Positions 47,090 through 56,389 are shown, numbered from the stretch's first letter. The stretch: 64,000 nucleotides of DNA from Acinetobacter calcoaceticus (GCF_900520355.1 NZ_LS999521.1:1488001-1552000), one strand, 5' to 3'. Program-made: numbers and translations. Notes: generated from the sequence alone by a model not told the origin.

Positions 47090-48784
47090 TTAGATATCCA
47101 TGGTCTCATAGCTAGAAACAGATAAGCTGTGATAAGGGTTTGGCGTGCTTCCTATTTTGCTTGGCATTCCTGTTGAGTCGCTTTCTTGAGCGAGTAAAGG
47201 CGTAAGTAGCTGTTTGAATGGCCAAGTTTTATTGTCGAAAAGATAGGTTTGAATCTGGGATTTTGTCTGTTCTGAAATCGGTTGGGTTTCTACAAAATCT
47301 TGAATAATGTCTTGAACCATTTCCCAGAAATCGCTTTCTGAACGATCTGTATATTTCAAGGTAGCTAAAGCAATTGGGTAGAGGTTAATTTGAATCCCTA
47401 ATGTGATGAAGTAATTAAATAAGTCTTCATTTCTAGTAAAGATAAGATTGTTCGGCGTACTCGTGTCGATGGTATAGGTTGGAGGTGTGAAGCCACTTTC
47501 TTCAATTGCTGTCGTACATATTCTTAATGTATCGTGGTCACGTAAAATAAAGCATTTGAACTTATTATTTTCATAACACACCATGGTGTTTTGCCCATGG
47601 CATTCAGGCATGATTCCTTTTGCCCAAAGCGTTAAGAATGTTTGAATAAAATGGACACTTAGATCTTTTAATAGTGTCCATTTATCACCTTCAACGCCTA
47701 AAGCTTCCCAAGGGTCAACATAAGTACAGCTTAAAGCTGACATGGTAATTGGGGTGACGTCTTTATCTTGGCAAAAATCGGGTAGGTGCCTTACTTGGCA
47801 ACCGATTACACCTAAATTTTTTACAATGTGCTCTTGTTTACCCAGTACCCACCAGTGAGTTTCATTACTCAAAAAGAGACGATTTTTTAATAAAGGCGTT
47901 TCATTAATGACTTCATTTAAAAAATCATATGCCCTGTGACCATTCATTAAATAACGTCCCGGCATAGAACGGATCGCACCTAATGTTTTGGCATTCGTTG
48001 ATAGTTTTAAATGTAGATTAGGGTTTGCGTTATGAATAAGCGTTCTTAAAGATGAGGTCGGTAAACCAATTGTCGTGACATGGATCAGGTCAATACCGTC
48101 ATACTTATTTTCTTCAAATTTTAAATAGCGATGTTGAGTCTCTAGTAAAGGAAGGGCTAAGTAGTCATCTGAAAGCTCGGCCATTTTTTCAGTAATATTA
48201 TTGTCCTCAGCTTCTGATAACAGAAGCTCTTTATGAGGAATCGAATCCATATTGTTGATCACGTCATCTTTCTTAAAAGCCCACCAATACACTTCAATTT
48301 CTTTTTGAGTTGTGAGTGGTGCGAGTTCACCTTTTGAGTGGGCGAACGGATGAAATGGACGATCAGCAACTAGAGAGAGCAATTCACTTGTAATTAAAGG
48401 TGAGGAAAATGAAAGTGCTGACTGTAAAATTTGAGGGATTTTTTCAGCCGTTACTAAGTTGTCGAGCCAATAGTCAATTGCCTTTTGATGATGAGGTGAG
48501 GGCCACCAAGATGCTTTTGTTAAATAAGTAAAAACTTCAGAAATAGAAATTTTAGAAGTCGTATTACTCAAGAGGTTGTGAAGCAAAACTTCGGGTTGAG
48601 TAACGCAGAAAGGATTTACACCATCTACTTTTAAACAGCTGAAATAGAGTTCCGATGCATGATTTAGAGTAATTGCCAAATAAGGCTTTTTATAGGAAAT
48701 ATGATCTCTAAAATTTCCATAATTCTCCATGTAAAGGGCATCTATCGTTTTTTGTAGTTGAGCTGTGTAAATCCGATCTAACAT
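47090..48784 (-). CDS. NIS siderophore synthetase, SbnE-like (564 aa)
   Basis: A single IucA/IucC module. The ATP-binding segment DRPFHPFAHSKGEL lies near 165-178, TSSLRTL is the SxRT motif (near 248), and GIMPECHGQNTMV with the FIL-RDHDTLRI segment forms the catalytic C-terminal lobe. It resembles SbnE, which joins citrate to L-2,3-diaminopropionate as the first assembly step. ATG 48784 with an AGGAA ribosome site is preferred. An upstream start would overlap the SbnB-like gene and add 25 residues of a different character. Confidence 0.88.
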   Translation of the reverse strand: MLDRIYTAQLQKTIDALYMENYGNFRDHISYKKPYLAITLNHASELYFSCLKVDGVNPFCVTQPEVLLHNLLSNTTSKISISEVFTYLTKASWWPSPHHQKAIDYWLDNLVTAEKIPQILQSALSFSSPLITSELLSLVADRPFHPFAHSKGELAPLTTQKEIEVYWWAFKKDDVINNMDSIPHKELLLSEAEDNNITEKMAELSDDYLALPLLETQHRYLKFEENKYDGIDLIHVTTIGLPTSSLRTLIHNANPNLHLKLSTNAKTLGAIRSMPGRYLMNGHRAYDFLNEVINETPLLKNRLFLSNETHWWVLGKQEHIVKNLGVIGCQVRHLPDFCQDKDVTPITMSALSCTYVDPWEALGVEGDKWTLLKDLSVHFIQTFLTLWAKGIMPECHGQNTMVCYENNKFKCFILRDHDTLRICTTAIEESGFTPPTYTIDTSTPNNLIFTRNEDLFNYFITLGIQINLYPIALATLKYTDRSESDFWEMVQDIIQDFVETQPISEQTKSQIQTYLFDNKTWPFKQLLTPLLAQESDSTGMPSKIGSTPNPYHSLSVSSYETMDI

Positions 48785-48801
48785 TTTAGTTATTCCTATT
48801 C

Positions 48802-49815
48802 TTATAAAAGTGGTAGAACCGTGCCAACGTTTTGTTCTTGTGCGGCATTGAAGAACCACTTAGCGCAAACAATATCGTCAATCGCCATGCCCATTGGGTT
48901 CAGCAAAATGATTTCATCTTCATGTTCGCGACCATTTTTATGGCCAATAATGATGTCGCCAAGTTCGGCATGCAGTTTTTCACGGCTGAATAAGCCATCT
49001 TCAACCAGTACGTTGATGACTTTCTTTTCTCGGTTTGATTGGTCCCAGTCATCTACAATCACTTTGTCAACTTTTAAGAACACTTCAGGTTCAATATCCA
49101 TAATTGAAATATTGGAAACAAAGCAGCCCTTTTTAAGCCACTCAAACGGGATGTAAGGCTTATCTGAAACGGTACAGGTAATCAGCACATCTGCTTGCTG
49201 AATCGCAGACTTGGCACTGTCATGAATTTCAATTTCTAGATGTGGATATTCTGATAAGAACAATGCTTTGAGTTTTTCGGCAGCTTCAGGGTTCACATCA
49301 AATAAATGTATTTTTTTCACTTGAGCGTATTGTTCAAGTACAGTCTTAATCTGCATTTGAGCAATTGGTCCGCAGCCAATCACGGTAATGTCTGAAAAGT
49401 CTTTTTTCGCTAGATATTTAATCGAAACACCAGTAATTGCAGCAGTTCGCATTGCGCTAATTAAGCTGCCTTCCATCACTGCGACTGGGTAATTTGTTTC
49501 TGAATCATTCAGAACAATAAGCGCGCTGGCACGTGGAATATTGAATTTTTTAGGGTTATGTTGTCTTGAGCCAATCCATTTGATTCCAGCAATCGGGTCA
49601 TTGCCGCCTAAATAACAAGGCATTGCAATAATACGGTCAGCAATATGATCTGCACCTTGCCAGCGGAGGTAAGGTTTTAAGGGTTGTACAAACTGTTTAT
49701 TTGCATGCAGGGTTAAACCTTCGGTAATCGCTTCAATAAATGAATTGCTATGATTTGCGCCAAGATTTAATAAATCTGATTGACTCAGGTAACGAAGGGT
49801 AGCCAAATTGCTCAT
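48802..49815 (-). CDS. SbnB-like N-(aminocarboxyethyl)glutamate dehydrogenase (337 aa)
   Basis: This belongs to the ornithine cyclodeaminase/mu-crystallin family, with the NAD-binding segment VIGCGPIAQMQ near 145-155 and the conserved MPCYLGG and ITGVSIKYLA segments. SbnB oxidatively splits the SbnA product to L-2,3-diaminopropionate plus 2-oxoglutarate, both building blocks of staphyloferrin B. It lies 21 bases after the SbnA-like gene and 17 bases before the first NIS synthetase, which supports that role over ornithine cyclodeaminase. Confidence 0.87.
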   Translation of the reverse strand: MSNLATLRYLSQSDLLNLGANHSNSFIEAITEGLTLHANKQFVQPLKPYLRWQGADHIADRIIAMPCYLGGNDPIAGIKWIGSRQHNPKKFNIPRASALIVLNDSETNYPVAVMEGSLISAMRTAAITGVSIKYLAKKDFSDITVIGCGPIAQMQIKTVLEQYAQVKKIHLFDVNPEAAEKLKALFLSEYPHLEIEIHDSAKSAIQQADVLITCTVSDKPYIPFEWLKKGCFVSNISIMDIEPEVFLKVDKVIVDDWDQSNREKKVINVLVEDGLFSREKLHAELGDIIIGHKNGREHEDEIILLNPMGMAIDDIVCAKWFFNAAQEQNVGTVLPLL

Positions 49816-49836
49816 GAATATTTCCTAAGGAGAGGG

Positions 49837-50841
49837 TTAAACAACATTTTGTAAAGTAAGGTTTTCTTGACGTCGTAAGTTTCGATTGAAGTGACGTTTT
49901 TTGATCATTTCGAACCACTCATCTGCATAAACGAGATCTAGATAACGATCGCCTCGATCAGGCAGCAGCGTTAAGACACATGAACCTTCAGGAATGGTTG
50001 GAATGAGTTTTTTTATGGCTGAAATAGATGAGCCGCTGGAGCCGCCTGCAAAGATTCCTTCATGTTCAAGGAGTTCTCTGCAACCGACTGCTGACTCATA
50101 GTCATCTACATAAATGACATCATCAATTTCATCGGGAGAGAGTAGAGGGGGAACAGTACTTGCACCGATGCCAGGAATCTCGCGTGGACCAGAGGTGCCA
50201 CCAAACAAGACAGAGCCGACAATATCGACTGCAATCACTTTTAATTCGGGGAACTTTTCTTTAAGGCGGCGGGATACGCCCATAATCGTGCCAGAGGTAC
50301 TTGCTCCAATCACGAGGTAATCAATTTTGCGATCTATTTGATTTATGATTTCTTCTGCTTCACCAAAATAGTGGCTTTTCCAGTTGTTTGGATTTGCGTA
50401 TTGATTAATCCATACAGCATTTGGTAATTGTTCACATAGTCGCTTTACAGTATCAATTCTGGTTTTTAAATAGCCTCCATTTTGATCTTTCTCAGAGACC
50501 ATATGGATATTGGCTTTGTAGAGCTTCAACATTTGTAAGTTTGCTGAAGCAATTTTAGGGTCAATAACGGCAGTAAATTTTAACCCATATATTTTGCATG
50601 CCATTGCGAGTGCGATGGCCAAGTTCCCTGAAGAACTTTCAACAATATGGCTATCTTTATTAATTGCTCCAGATTTTAGACCTTCCTGTAACATGAATAA
50701 TGCTGGACGGTCTTTAATACTTCCTCCTGGGTTTAACAATTCCATTTTCGCAATCACTGAGATCGATTGATGCGTGAATAGCCTTGATAATTGTAATAGT
50801 GGCGTTTTACCTATGCAGTCGAGAATATTTTCATGGATCAT
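49837..50841 (-). CDS. SbnA-like N-(aminocarboxyethyl)glutamate synthase (334 aa)
   Basis: This is a PLP enzyme of the cysteine synthase fold. The PLP lysine is Lys43 in GGSIKDRPA, with the ESSSGNLAIALAM loop and phosphate-binding GASTSGT segment. SbnA condenses O-phosphoserine with glutamate. The first gene of the operon, immediately downstream of a Fur box, next to the SbnB partner. The GTSGPREIPGIGAS segment differs from housekeeping cysteine synthases, which supports SbnA. Confidence 0.87.
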   Translation of the reverse strand: MIHENILDCIGKTPLLQLSRLFTHQSISVIAKMELLNPGGSIKDRPALFMLQEGLKSGAINKDSHIVESSSGNLAIALAMACKIYGLKFTAVIDPKIASANLQMLKLYKANIHMVSEKDQNGGYLKTRIDTVKRLCEQLPNAVWINQYANPNNWKSHYFGEAEEIINQIDRKIDYLVIGASTSGTIMGVSRRLKEKFPELKVIAVDIVGSVLFGGTSGPREIPGIGASTVPPLLSPDEIDDVIYVDDYESAVGCRELLEHEGIFAGGSSGSSISAIKKLIPTIPEGSCVLTLLPDRGDRYLDLVYADEWFEMIKKRHFNRNLRRQENLTLQNVV

Positions 50842-50871
50842 GGTAGATCTTCTCAGGTTTTTATGTGATGT

Positions 50872-50906
50872 GAATGATAATGATTATTAATTAAATTATC
50901 ATTACT
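50872..50906. promoter_or_regulatory. Fur box of the siderophore operon
   Basis: GAATGATAATGATTATTAA (50872-50890) contains two forward and one inverted copy of the GATAAT hexamer. Another AAATTATCATT element lies at 50894-50904. It starts 31 bases upstream of the SbnA-like start codon. Confidence 0.82.
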
Positions 50907-51421
50907 ATTTGTGACAAGATTGTTGCGGTTTGTAATATGAAATTGAGGGTATTTATAGGATTTTTCACTAATTTTTTTTAAGTAATTATTTGAATCGTAA
51001 TGTTTATATTTTATAGATGAGTTAATTAATAAACTTTTTAAATATAAGTAGATAGGCAGGAAATTACTTTTTGCTAAAAAAATAATTTAATGAGCATATG
51101 GTTTTGTAAATTAAAAGTGTTTTAAAAAATTAAAGTGGAAACCTATTCTGATTAACCTAATTTGCATGCCATTTTTTTCTGTGTTTATTAAGATTTTTAT
51201 AGGAAGGAGTGGTAGGCAGAAAGTGCAATTTGCACTGCTTTTTAAAATTATAAGAATGGTAGAACGAAATTGATCAAGTGGCAGTTATTGATATGAAAAT
51301 GTCTGAAAATGATAAATTTAGATGGCTATGATGAGTTCTATAAGCGCTATATTTTGAATGGATCAATTGAGTCCAGAAAGTATAGTAATGCGTGTTTCGC
51401 ATTTTGTCTTATGGGTCTTTC
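50907..51421. other. AT-rich gap between the siderophore operon and nasS
   Basis: No gene of normal size is seen. A perfect small palindrome AGTGCA-ATT-TGCACT lies at about 51221-51235, and the region ends in a strong plus-strand terminator, which suggests a short transcript. Confidence 0.45.
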
Positions 51422-51454
51422 AAGCTGTCTTTTTTATAAAAGACAGCTTTTTTT
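51422..51454 (+). terminator. Strong plus-strand terminator with no gene upstream
   Basis: AAGCTGTCTTTT (51422-51433) pairs perfectly with AAAAGACAGCTT (51438-51449) around TTAT, followed by a T run. The minus strand has no T run after the stem, so it points to a plus-strand transcript rather than to the end of nasS. Confidence 0.75.
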
Positions 51455-51482
51455 ATGACTGATTAATTGAAAATGCTAGAAG

Positions 51483-52499
51483 TTATAATCGTTGTCTAGC
51501 TTGATTATAAGCCTCAAGGTTAATACATTGATGACTCAATATATTGATTTGAGCTTGCTCTAACTGAAGGTCATCCCACTTTTGCATTTGTTGGAAGAGC
51601 CAATAAAAATCTTCTACTTTTGGAAGTGCGTTTTCTTTTACCAAATGACGCACAATATCTTGAATCATGTAGTATTTGTCGACATGCACCTCTTCTGAGC
51701 AATGAAAACGAACAATTCCAGACTCGACCAATAATTTTAGAATTGGAGCAAAGTCTTGTAACTCACTCAATTCTTGTTGAGCTTTCATAATTGCAGCGGT
51801 GAGTGCAATCAAAGTTTGTGGATGTTGTTCAGCCCATTCCTGTGTTACGGCTAAAACTTTATCAGCCACAGTAGGAATAACGTTCTGACTTGAACAGATC
51901 ATTTTGCTTAAGCCAAGAAGCTCACCTTGAGTATTCCAAGGTTCACCTACACAAAAACCATCTATCACATGTTTATCTAGTGCTTCAACCATATACGGTG
52001 GTGGTAAGGTTTTGAGCTGGATTGATTGAGCGAGTTTTGGATTTGCTAGAGCTAACCATTCTCTTAAACAATAATGATGAATGGAGTGCTTAAACACATG
52101 AGCTAAAGAAATGGAATGATCTTGTTCAAGATAATCTGCTAATTTTTGAGCCGTTACTTGAGCCGTATCATTTTCTTGAAGTTTAAGTTGATGCGTTAAT
52201 TTCTGGCTTAAACTGATAAATGCACGATTTTCACTCAAAACAAGTGAAGTTTGTAGCGGCGTACCAATTTGATCTGACCCGACTGCGGCCGCAGGTAACA
52301 TTGCAGATAAGCAGTGGGCTGCATCTAATAAACCAAAAGCAAGACGGTCGCGAAGACTTGCCCAAGATGCTTCTTTAACTAAAGTAACGTCTAAACCTAC
52401 ATCTTCAAAGAAACCTTGTTGTTTAGCCCAAAGCAACGCAAGGCAATCAAGTAAAGGAATATAGCCGAGTTGTAATTGAGTCTTTTCTAATGTGCTCAT
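51483..52499 (-). CDS. nasS: NasS, nitrate/nitrite sensor of the NrtA/CmpA binding-protein fold (338 aa)
   Basis: The protein resembles NrtA-type nitrate-binding proteins (LGYIPLLDCLALLWAKQQGFF at the start, GEPWN near 180) but has no signal peptide, so it acts in the cytoplasm. NasS binds and inhibits the antiterminator NasT and releases it when nitrate or nitrite is bound. It abuts nasT (next base) and is divergent from the nirB-nasA operon, as in other gamma-proteobacteria with this system. Confidence 0.88.
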   Translation of the reverse strand: MSTLEKTQLQLGYIPLLDCLALLWAKQQGFFEDVGLDVTLVKEASWASLRDRLAFGLLDAAHCLSAMLPAAAVGSDQIGTPLQTSLVLSENRAFISLSQKLTHQLKLQENDTAQVTAQKLADYLEQDHSISLAHVFKHSIHHYCLREWLALANPKLAQSIQLKTLPPPYMVEALDKHVIDGFCVGEPWNTQGELLGLSKMICSSQNVIPTVADKVLAVTQEWAEQHPQTLIALTAAIMKAQQELSELQDFAPILKLLVESGIVRFHCSEEVHVDKYYMIQDIVRHLVKENALPKVEDFYWLFQQMQKWDDLQLEQAQINILSHQCINLEAYNQARQRL

Positions 52500-53090
52500 T
52501 TATTCATCCTTTAGTTGATTGCCAAGTAATTTTTGGGCGTCAAGTAAACGCCGTGCCATTTCTCCAATCGTAATACGGTGGCTCATAGCATTTTTTCTGA
52601 GGAGCTGAAATGCTGTATCTTCAGGAAGGCCATGGAGTTGCATCAGTAAAACTTTGGCTTTTTCAACATCTTTGCGGTCAGCGAGTTTGGTTTGAGCTTC
52701 TTTTAAGTCACCTTCGAGTTTTTTGTGTTTTTTATATTGCTCAATTGAGATTTCTAAAATGGTATGTAAGCGGGCAGGATCGATGCCATCGACAATATAA
52801 GCAGTTACTCCCGCATCTATGGCTTGTTTGATTGTGTCTTTATCTGAATTTTTGGTGAACAGTACGGTAGGCAAGTCATAACTACTGACACAGCTTTCGA
52901 TAATGTCACGGTGAGGATGATCCATATCAAGCAAGATCACATCAGCTTGCAAATGTTCTATGCGAAAGATATTCAAATGATCCAAAGTAAGGCAGGCGAC
53001 CACTTCAAAATCATTTTCAAGCAGACTTTTTCTTATATAGTCGGCTCGCGCATGATCATCATCAATAAGGGCTATTTTGAGTTTTGGCAT
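52500..53090 (-). CDS. nasT: NasT, ANTAR-type antiterminator (196 aa)
   Basis: A receiver-like N-terminal domain (about 4-120, with IDDDHARADYI and Asp55 in LLDMD) is followed by a coiled coil and a C-terminal ANTAR RNA-binding domain (about 130-190; AKVLLMQLHGLPEDTAFQLLRKNAM). NasT binds paired hairpins in leader RNA and blocks the terminator hairpin from forming. The target is very likely the leader at 53436-53646 ahead of nirB. nasT is expressed with nasS. Confidence 0.92.
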   Translation of the reverse strand: MPKLKIALIDDDHARADYIRKSLLENDFEVVACLTLDHLNIFRIEHLQADVILLDMDHPHRDIIESCVSSYDLPTVLFTKNSDKDTIKQAIDAGVTAYIVDGIDPARLHTILEISIEQYKKHKKLEGDLKEAQTKLADRKDVEKAKVLLMQLHGLPEDTAFQLLRKNAMSHRITIGEMARRLLDAQKLLGNQLKDE

Positions 53091-53409
53091 AAGTTCAGAA
53101 AATCAGGCTAAGAAAATGCGCCAATACGACGCGTTTTTGTTATCAGTTTTTAAAGCAAGATTAGTGCCATAGAAAACTAAAGAAAAAATCAATATTTAAT
53201 GGCACTTTAGCATGTTAAATGATCGGTCTGATCAATTTTGGTGCAAAAATACGGTTCATTTTGTAGCAAGGCGTATTTTTATTTAAACCATATAAGTGTA
53301 CAGTGATAGAGCAGGCGAAATCAGGTTTGTTTCTTTACTTACCTATTGAAAATTTATATCTATATGAAATTAAATATAAAAAATATTATCAGCTTAAATA
53401 TTTAAAATA

Positions 53410-53427
53410 TTGGCATGCAAAGTGCTT
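53410..53427 (+). promoter_or_regulatory. Sigma-54-type promoter of the nirB operon
   Basis: TTGGCATGCAAAGTGCTT has the -24 GG (53412-53413) and -12 GC (53424-53425) separated by exactly ten bases, as sigma-54 promoters require. One C of the consensus TGGCAC is T. Transcription would begin near 53436, just before the first leader hairpin. A GGTGCA half-site at about 53239-53244 resembles an NtrC site. Confidence 0.6.
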
Positions 53428-53438
53428 ACTTAATTACA

Positions 53439-53484
53439 GGTCGAAGACGACCATGAGTTTTAAAGACGGCCAACGATGTCCGTT
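53439..53484 (+). promoter_or_regulatory. NasT target: paired hairpins in the nirB leader
   Basis: Hairpin 1 is GGTC-GAAGAC-GACC (53439-53452). Hairpin 2 pairs 53465-53471 with 53478-53484 around the six-base loop AACGAT. Twelve bases separate them. ANTAR targets are paired stem-loops with six-base loops that have A at position 1 and G at position 4: loop 2 fits fully, loop 1 has G at 4 but G, not A, at 1. Hairpin 2 has one internal C-U mismatch. Confidence 0.6.
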
Positions 53485-53612
53485 CTGATCGAGTTTGTGA
53501 GTGCAACCGTACACACAAAGAAGTTACGTTCAGTCGGAGTGAAGGTCATGTCTTTATTTTTATTGCATAAAAAAGTTACATCTGAATTATTTAATTTTTC
53601 AGTTTCAGCGAT

Positions 53613-53646
53613 GCGAGCCTTCTCTATGAGGGGGCTCGCTTTTTTT
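53613..53646 (+). terminator. Leader terminator before nirB, predicted NasT-controlled
   Basis: GCGAGCC (53613-53619) pairs with GGCTCGC (53633-53639), and the stem continues inward for five more pairs to a three-base loop, followed by seven T. It stands about 180 bases before the nirB start and inside the same transcript, so it can only serve as an attenuator. Confidence 0.85.
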
Positions 53647-53828
53647 ATTTCTTTTTATGACTTTGCTGTGCATTGGGTGTCGTCAACGAGTGAAAAAAAT
53701 TGGTTTCAAGCAGCTATACGCTTTGTGAGCTTGATTCGCTTCTCGGTAGAGCACAAAGCAAAAGAACAACGTCTATTTGAGAACGGAATAACGCAGCTTA
53801 AAAGCAACGTGATTTGAGGAGAAACACT

Positions 53829-56375
53829 ATGAAATTGGTAATGATTGGTCATGGTATGGTGGGCCACAAATTCATCGAAGCCATTTTAGAAAAAGCAGAT
53901 GATGAACTAGAAATCACTATCCTCGCGGAAGAACCTCGTATCGCGTATGACCGCGTACATTTAACTGAATATTTCTCAGGGAAATCGGCAAAAGATTTAT
54001 CTTTGGCGCGTTTTGACTTTGCCGATGCACATGGCATTGACTTACGTCTAAATACAAAAGCAACTGCAATTGATACGGCTGCACAAACCGTAACAACCAA
54101 CCATGGCGATGTGATTAGCTATGACAAATTGGTGTTGGCAACGGGTTCTTATGCCTTTGTTCCACCCATTCCGGGTAATGACCGTGAAAACTGTTTTGTT
54201 TACCGTACCATTGAAGACTTAGATGCGATTCGTGCAGCGAGTCTAAATGCAAAAACTGGTGTAGTCATCGGTGGTGGTTTGCTTGGTCTTGAAGCAGCTA
54301 AAGCATTACGTGACCTAGATTTGGAAACACACGTTGTTGAGTTTGCGCCACGTTTGATGGCAGTTCAAATTGATGACTTGGGTGGTAAAGTTCTACGCCG
54401 TAAAATTGAAGATTTGGGTGTAAAAGTTCACACGCAAAAAGCGACTCAATGCATTGAATGCGGCGATAATACGACACATGTCATGAAGTTTGCTGATGGT
54501 AGTGAACTTGAAGCAGATATCATTTTATTTTCGGCAGGCATCCGCCCACGTGATGAACTCGCGCGTAATAGTGGTCTGGCGATTGGTGAACGTGGCGGTA
54601 TCGTGATTAATGATTACTGTCAAACCTCAGATAACAACATTTACGCAATTGGTGAATGTGCGCTTTGGCAAAACAAAATCTATGGCTTGGTTGCACCAGG
54701 CTATGACATGGCACGTATTGCAGCAAAGCACATCTCAGATGAAGAATGTAACACTTTCGCTGGCGCGGACATGAGCACCAAGTTGAAGTTGATGGGTGTT
54801 GATGTTGCCTCTGTTGGGGATGCACATGCCATGACTCCAGGCGCATTAAGCTACTTCTATGCAGATGAGCATGCACTGGTTTATAAAAAGATTGTTGTAA
54901 ATGCGGACAAAACTAAATTGCTTGGTGCAGTTTTGGTCGGCGATGCCAAAGAATATAACGACCTTTTACAAATGATGCTGAATGGTCTGGCGTTACCAGA
55001 AGTACCTGAAAGTTTAATCATGCCGGGCTTTGAACAATCAGCAGGTAAATCTGGTGGTAGCGGTGTAGATTTACTGCCAGACAGCGCAACCATCTGTTCA
55101 TGTAACAACGTATCAAAAGCGGACATCTGCCAAGCAATTAGTGATGGTTCGACTTCTTTAGGTGCATTAAAGAAATGCACCAAAGCAGCAACTGCATGTG
55201 GTGGTTGTGCACCATTAGTGACTCAAGTTTTAAAGTCAGAGTTACAACGTCAAGGTGTAACCGTTAACAACCACATTTGCGAACATTTCCCGTACTCACG
55301 TCAAGAGTTACATCACTTGGTTCGTGTTAATGAAATCAAAACTTTTGATGATTTGATTCACCAGCATGGCCACGGTTTGGGTTGTGATATTTGTAAACCG
55401 ACTGCGGCAAACATCTTGGCTTCTTGCTGGAATGATTTCGTACTTGAGCCAAGCCATGCTGGTCTACAAGACAGTAACGACTACTACTTGGGTAACATTC
55501 AAAAAGATGGTTCTTACTCGGTTGTACCACGTATGGCAGGCGGTGAAGTGACTCCTGATGGTTTGATTGCTATTGGTCAAATCGCGAAAAAATATAACCT
55601 TTATACCAAAATTACTGGTGGTCAACGTGTTGACATGTTCGGTGCACAAGTTCACGAGCTTCCATTCATTTGGGAAGAATTGAATGCAGCTGGTTTTGAA
55701 TCTGGTCATGCATACGGTAAGTCATTACGTACTGTGAAATCTTGTGTCGGTAGCACTTGGTGTCGTTATGGTGTAGACAACTCGGTTGGTTTGGCTATTG
55801 AGCTTGAAAACCGCTACAAAGGTTTACGTTCACCACATAAATTAAAAATGGCGGTGTCTGGCTGTACACGTGAGTGCGCGGAAGCGCAAAGTAAAGACGT
55901 GGGTATTATCGCGACCGAAAAAGGTTGGAACCTTTATGTATGTGGTAACGGTGGTATGAAACCGCGCCATGCAGAATTGCTTGCATCTGACCTCGATAAA
56001 ACAACGCTTATCCGTTATATCGACCGTTTCTATATGTTCTACATCCAAACCGCAGATCGTTTACAACGTACCAGCGTGTGGCGTGACAACATGGAAGGCG
56101 GGCTAGATTACCTTAAATCTGTAGTTGTTGATGACTCTCTTGGTTTAGCTGCTGAGCTTGAGCGCCGTATGGAACACATCATTGGAACCTACCAAGATGA
56201 ATGGCGTACTGCGGTAGAAAACCCTGAAGTCCGTAAACGCTTCCAGACTTATATCAATGCAGGCGCGAGTGAACAGGCCGATCCACACATCCAATTTACG
56301 ACTGAACGTGGTCAAATCCGTCCATTATCAGATGTTGAGCGTTCAGAAGACCGTATTCCAATGGTTGAAGCATAA
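53829..56375 (+). CDS. nirB: NADH-dependent nitrite reductase large subunit NirB (848 aa)
   Basis: NirB reduces nitrite to ammonium. Domains in order: FAD/NAD module (1-400; IGHGMVGH and VIGGGLLGLEAAKAL), a BFD-like 2Fe-2S domain with Cys423/Cys425 and later Cys near 450-460, and the sulfite/nitrite reductase half with siroheme-4Fe-4S ligands Cys639, Cys645, Cys679 and Cys683. Length matches the E. coli enzyme (847). ATG 53829 is chosen for its GAGGAG ribosome site; a TTG five codons earlier lies inside that site. It is first in nirB-nirD-nasA-mobA, behind the attenuator. Confidence 0.97.
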   Translation: MKLVMIGHGMVGHKFIEAILEKADDELEITILAEEPRIAYDRVHLTEYFSGKSAKDLSLARFDFADAHGIDLRLNTKATAIDTAAQTVTTNHGDVISYDKLVLATGSYAFVPPIPGNDRENCFVYRTIEDLDAIRAASLNAKTGVVIGGGLLGLEAAKALRDLDLETHVVEFAPRLMAVQIDDLGGKVLRRKIEDLGVKVHTQKATQCIECGDNTTHVMKFADGSELEADIILFSAGIRPRDELARNSGLAIGERGGIVINDYCQTSDNNIYAIGECALWQNKIYGLVAPGYDMARIAAKHISDEECNTFAGADMSTKLKLMGVDVASVGDAHAMTPGALSYFYADEHALVYKKIVVNADKTKLLGAVLVGDAKEYNDLLQMMLNGLALPEVPESLIMPGFEQSAGKSGGSGVDLLPDSATICSCNNVSKADICQAISDGSTSLGALKKCTKAATACGGCAPLVTQVLKSELQRQGVTVNNHICEHFPYSRQELHHLVRVNEIKTFDDLIHQHGHGLGCDICKPTAANILASCWNDFVLEPSHAGLQDSNDYYLGNIQKDGSYSVVPRMAGGEVTPDGLIAIGQIAKKYNLYTKITGGQRVDMFGAQVHELPFIWEELNAAGFESGHAYGKSLRTVKSCVGSTWCRYGVDNSVGLAIELENRYKGLRSPHKLKMAVSGCTRECAEAQSKDVGIIATEKGWNLYVCGNGGMKPRHAELLASDLDKTTLIRYIDRFYMFYIQTADRLQRTSVWRDNMEGGLDYLKSVVVDDSLGLAAELERRMEHIIGTYQDEWRTAVENPEVRKRFQTYINAGASEQADPHIQFTTERGQIRPLSDVERSEDRIPMVEA

Positions 56376-56389
56376 GCAGGAGAAACTCT

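Noticed and set aside
48785..48859. Longer N terminus for the SbnE-like synthetase overlapping the SbnB-like gene
   Set aside because: The extra residues overlap the neighbour out of frame and lack a ribosome site; ATG 48784 has AGGAA at proper distance.
53476..53817. A 113-codon plus-strand reading frame before nirB
   Set aside because: It runs through hairpin 2 and the leader terminator, has no ribosome site, and its composition is that of structured leader RNA. Treated as non-coding.
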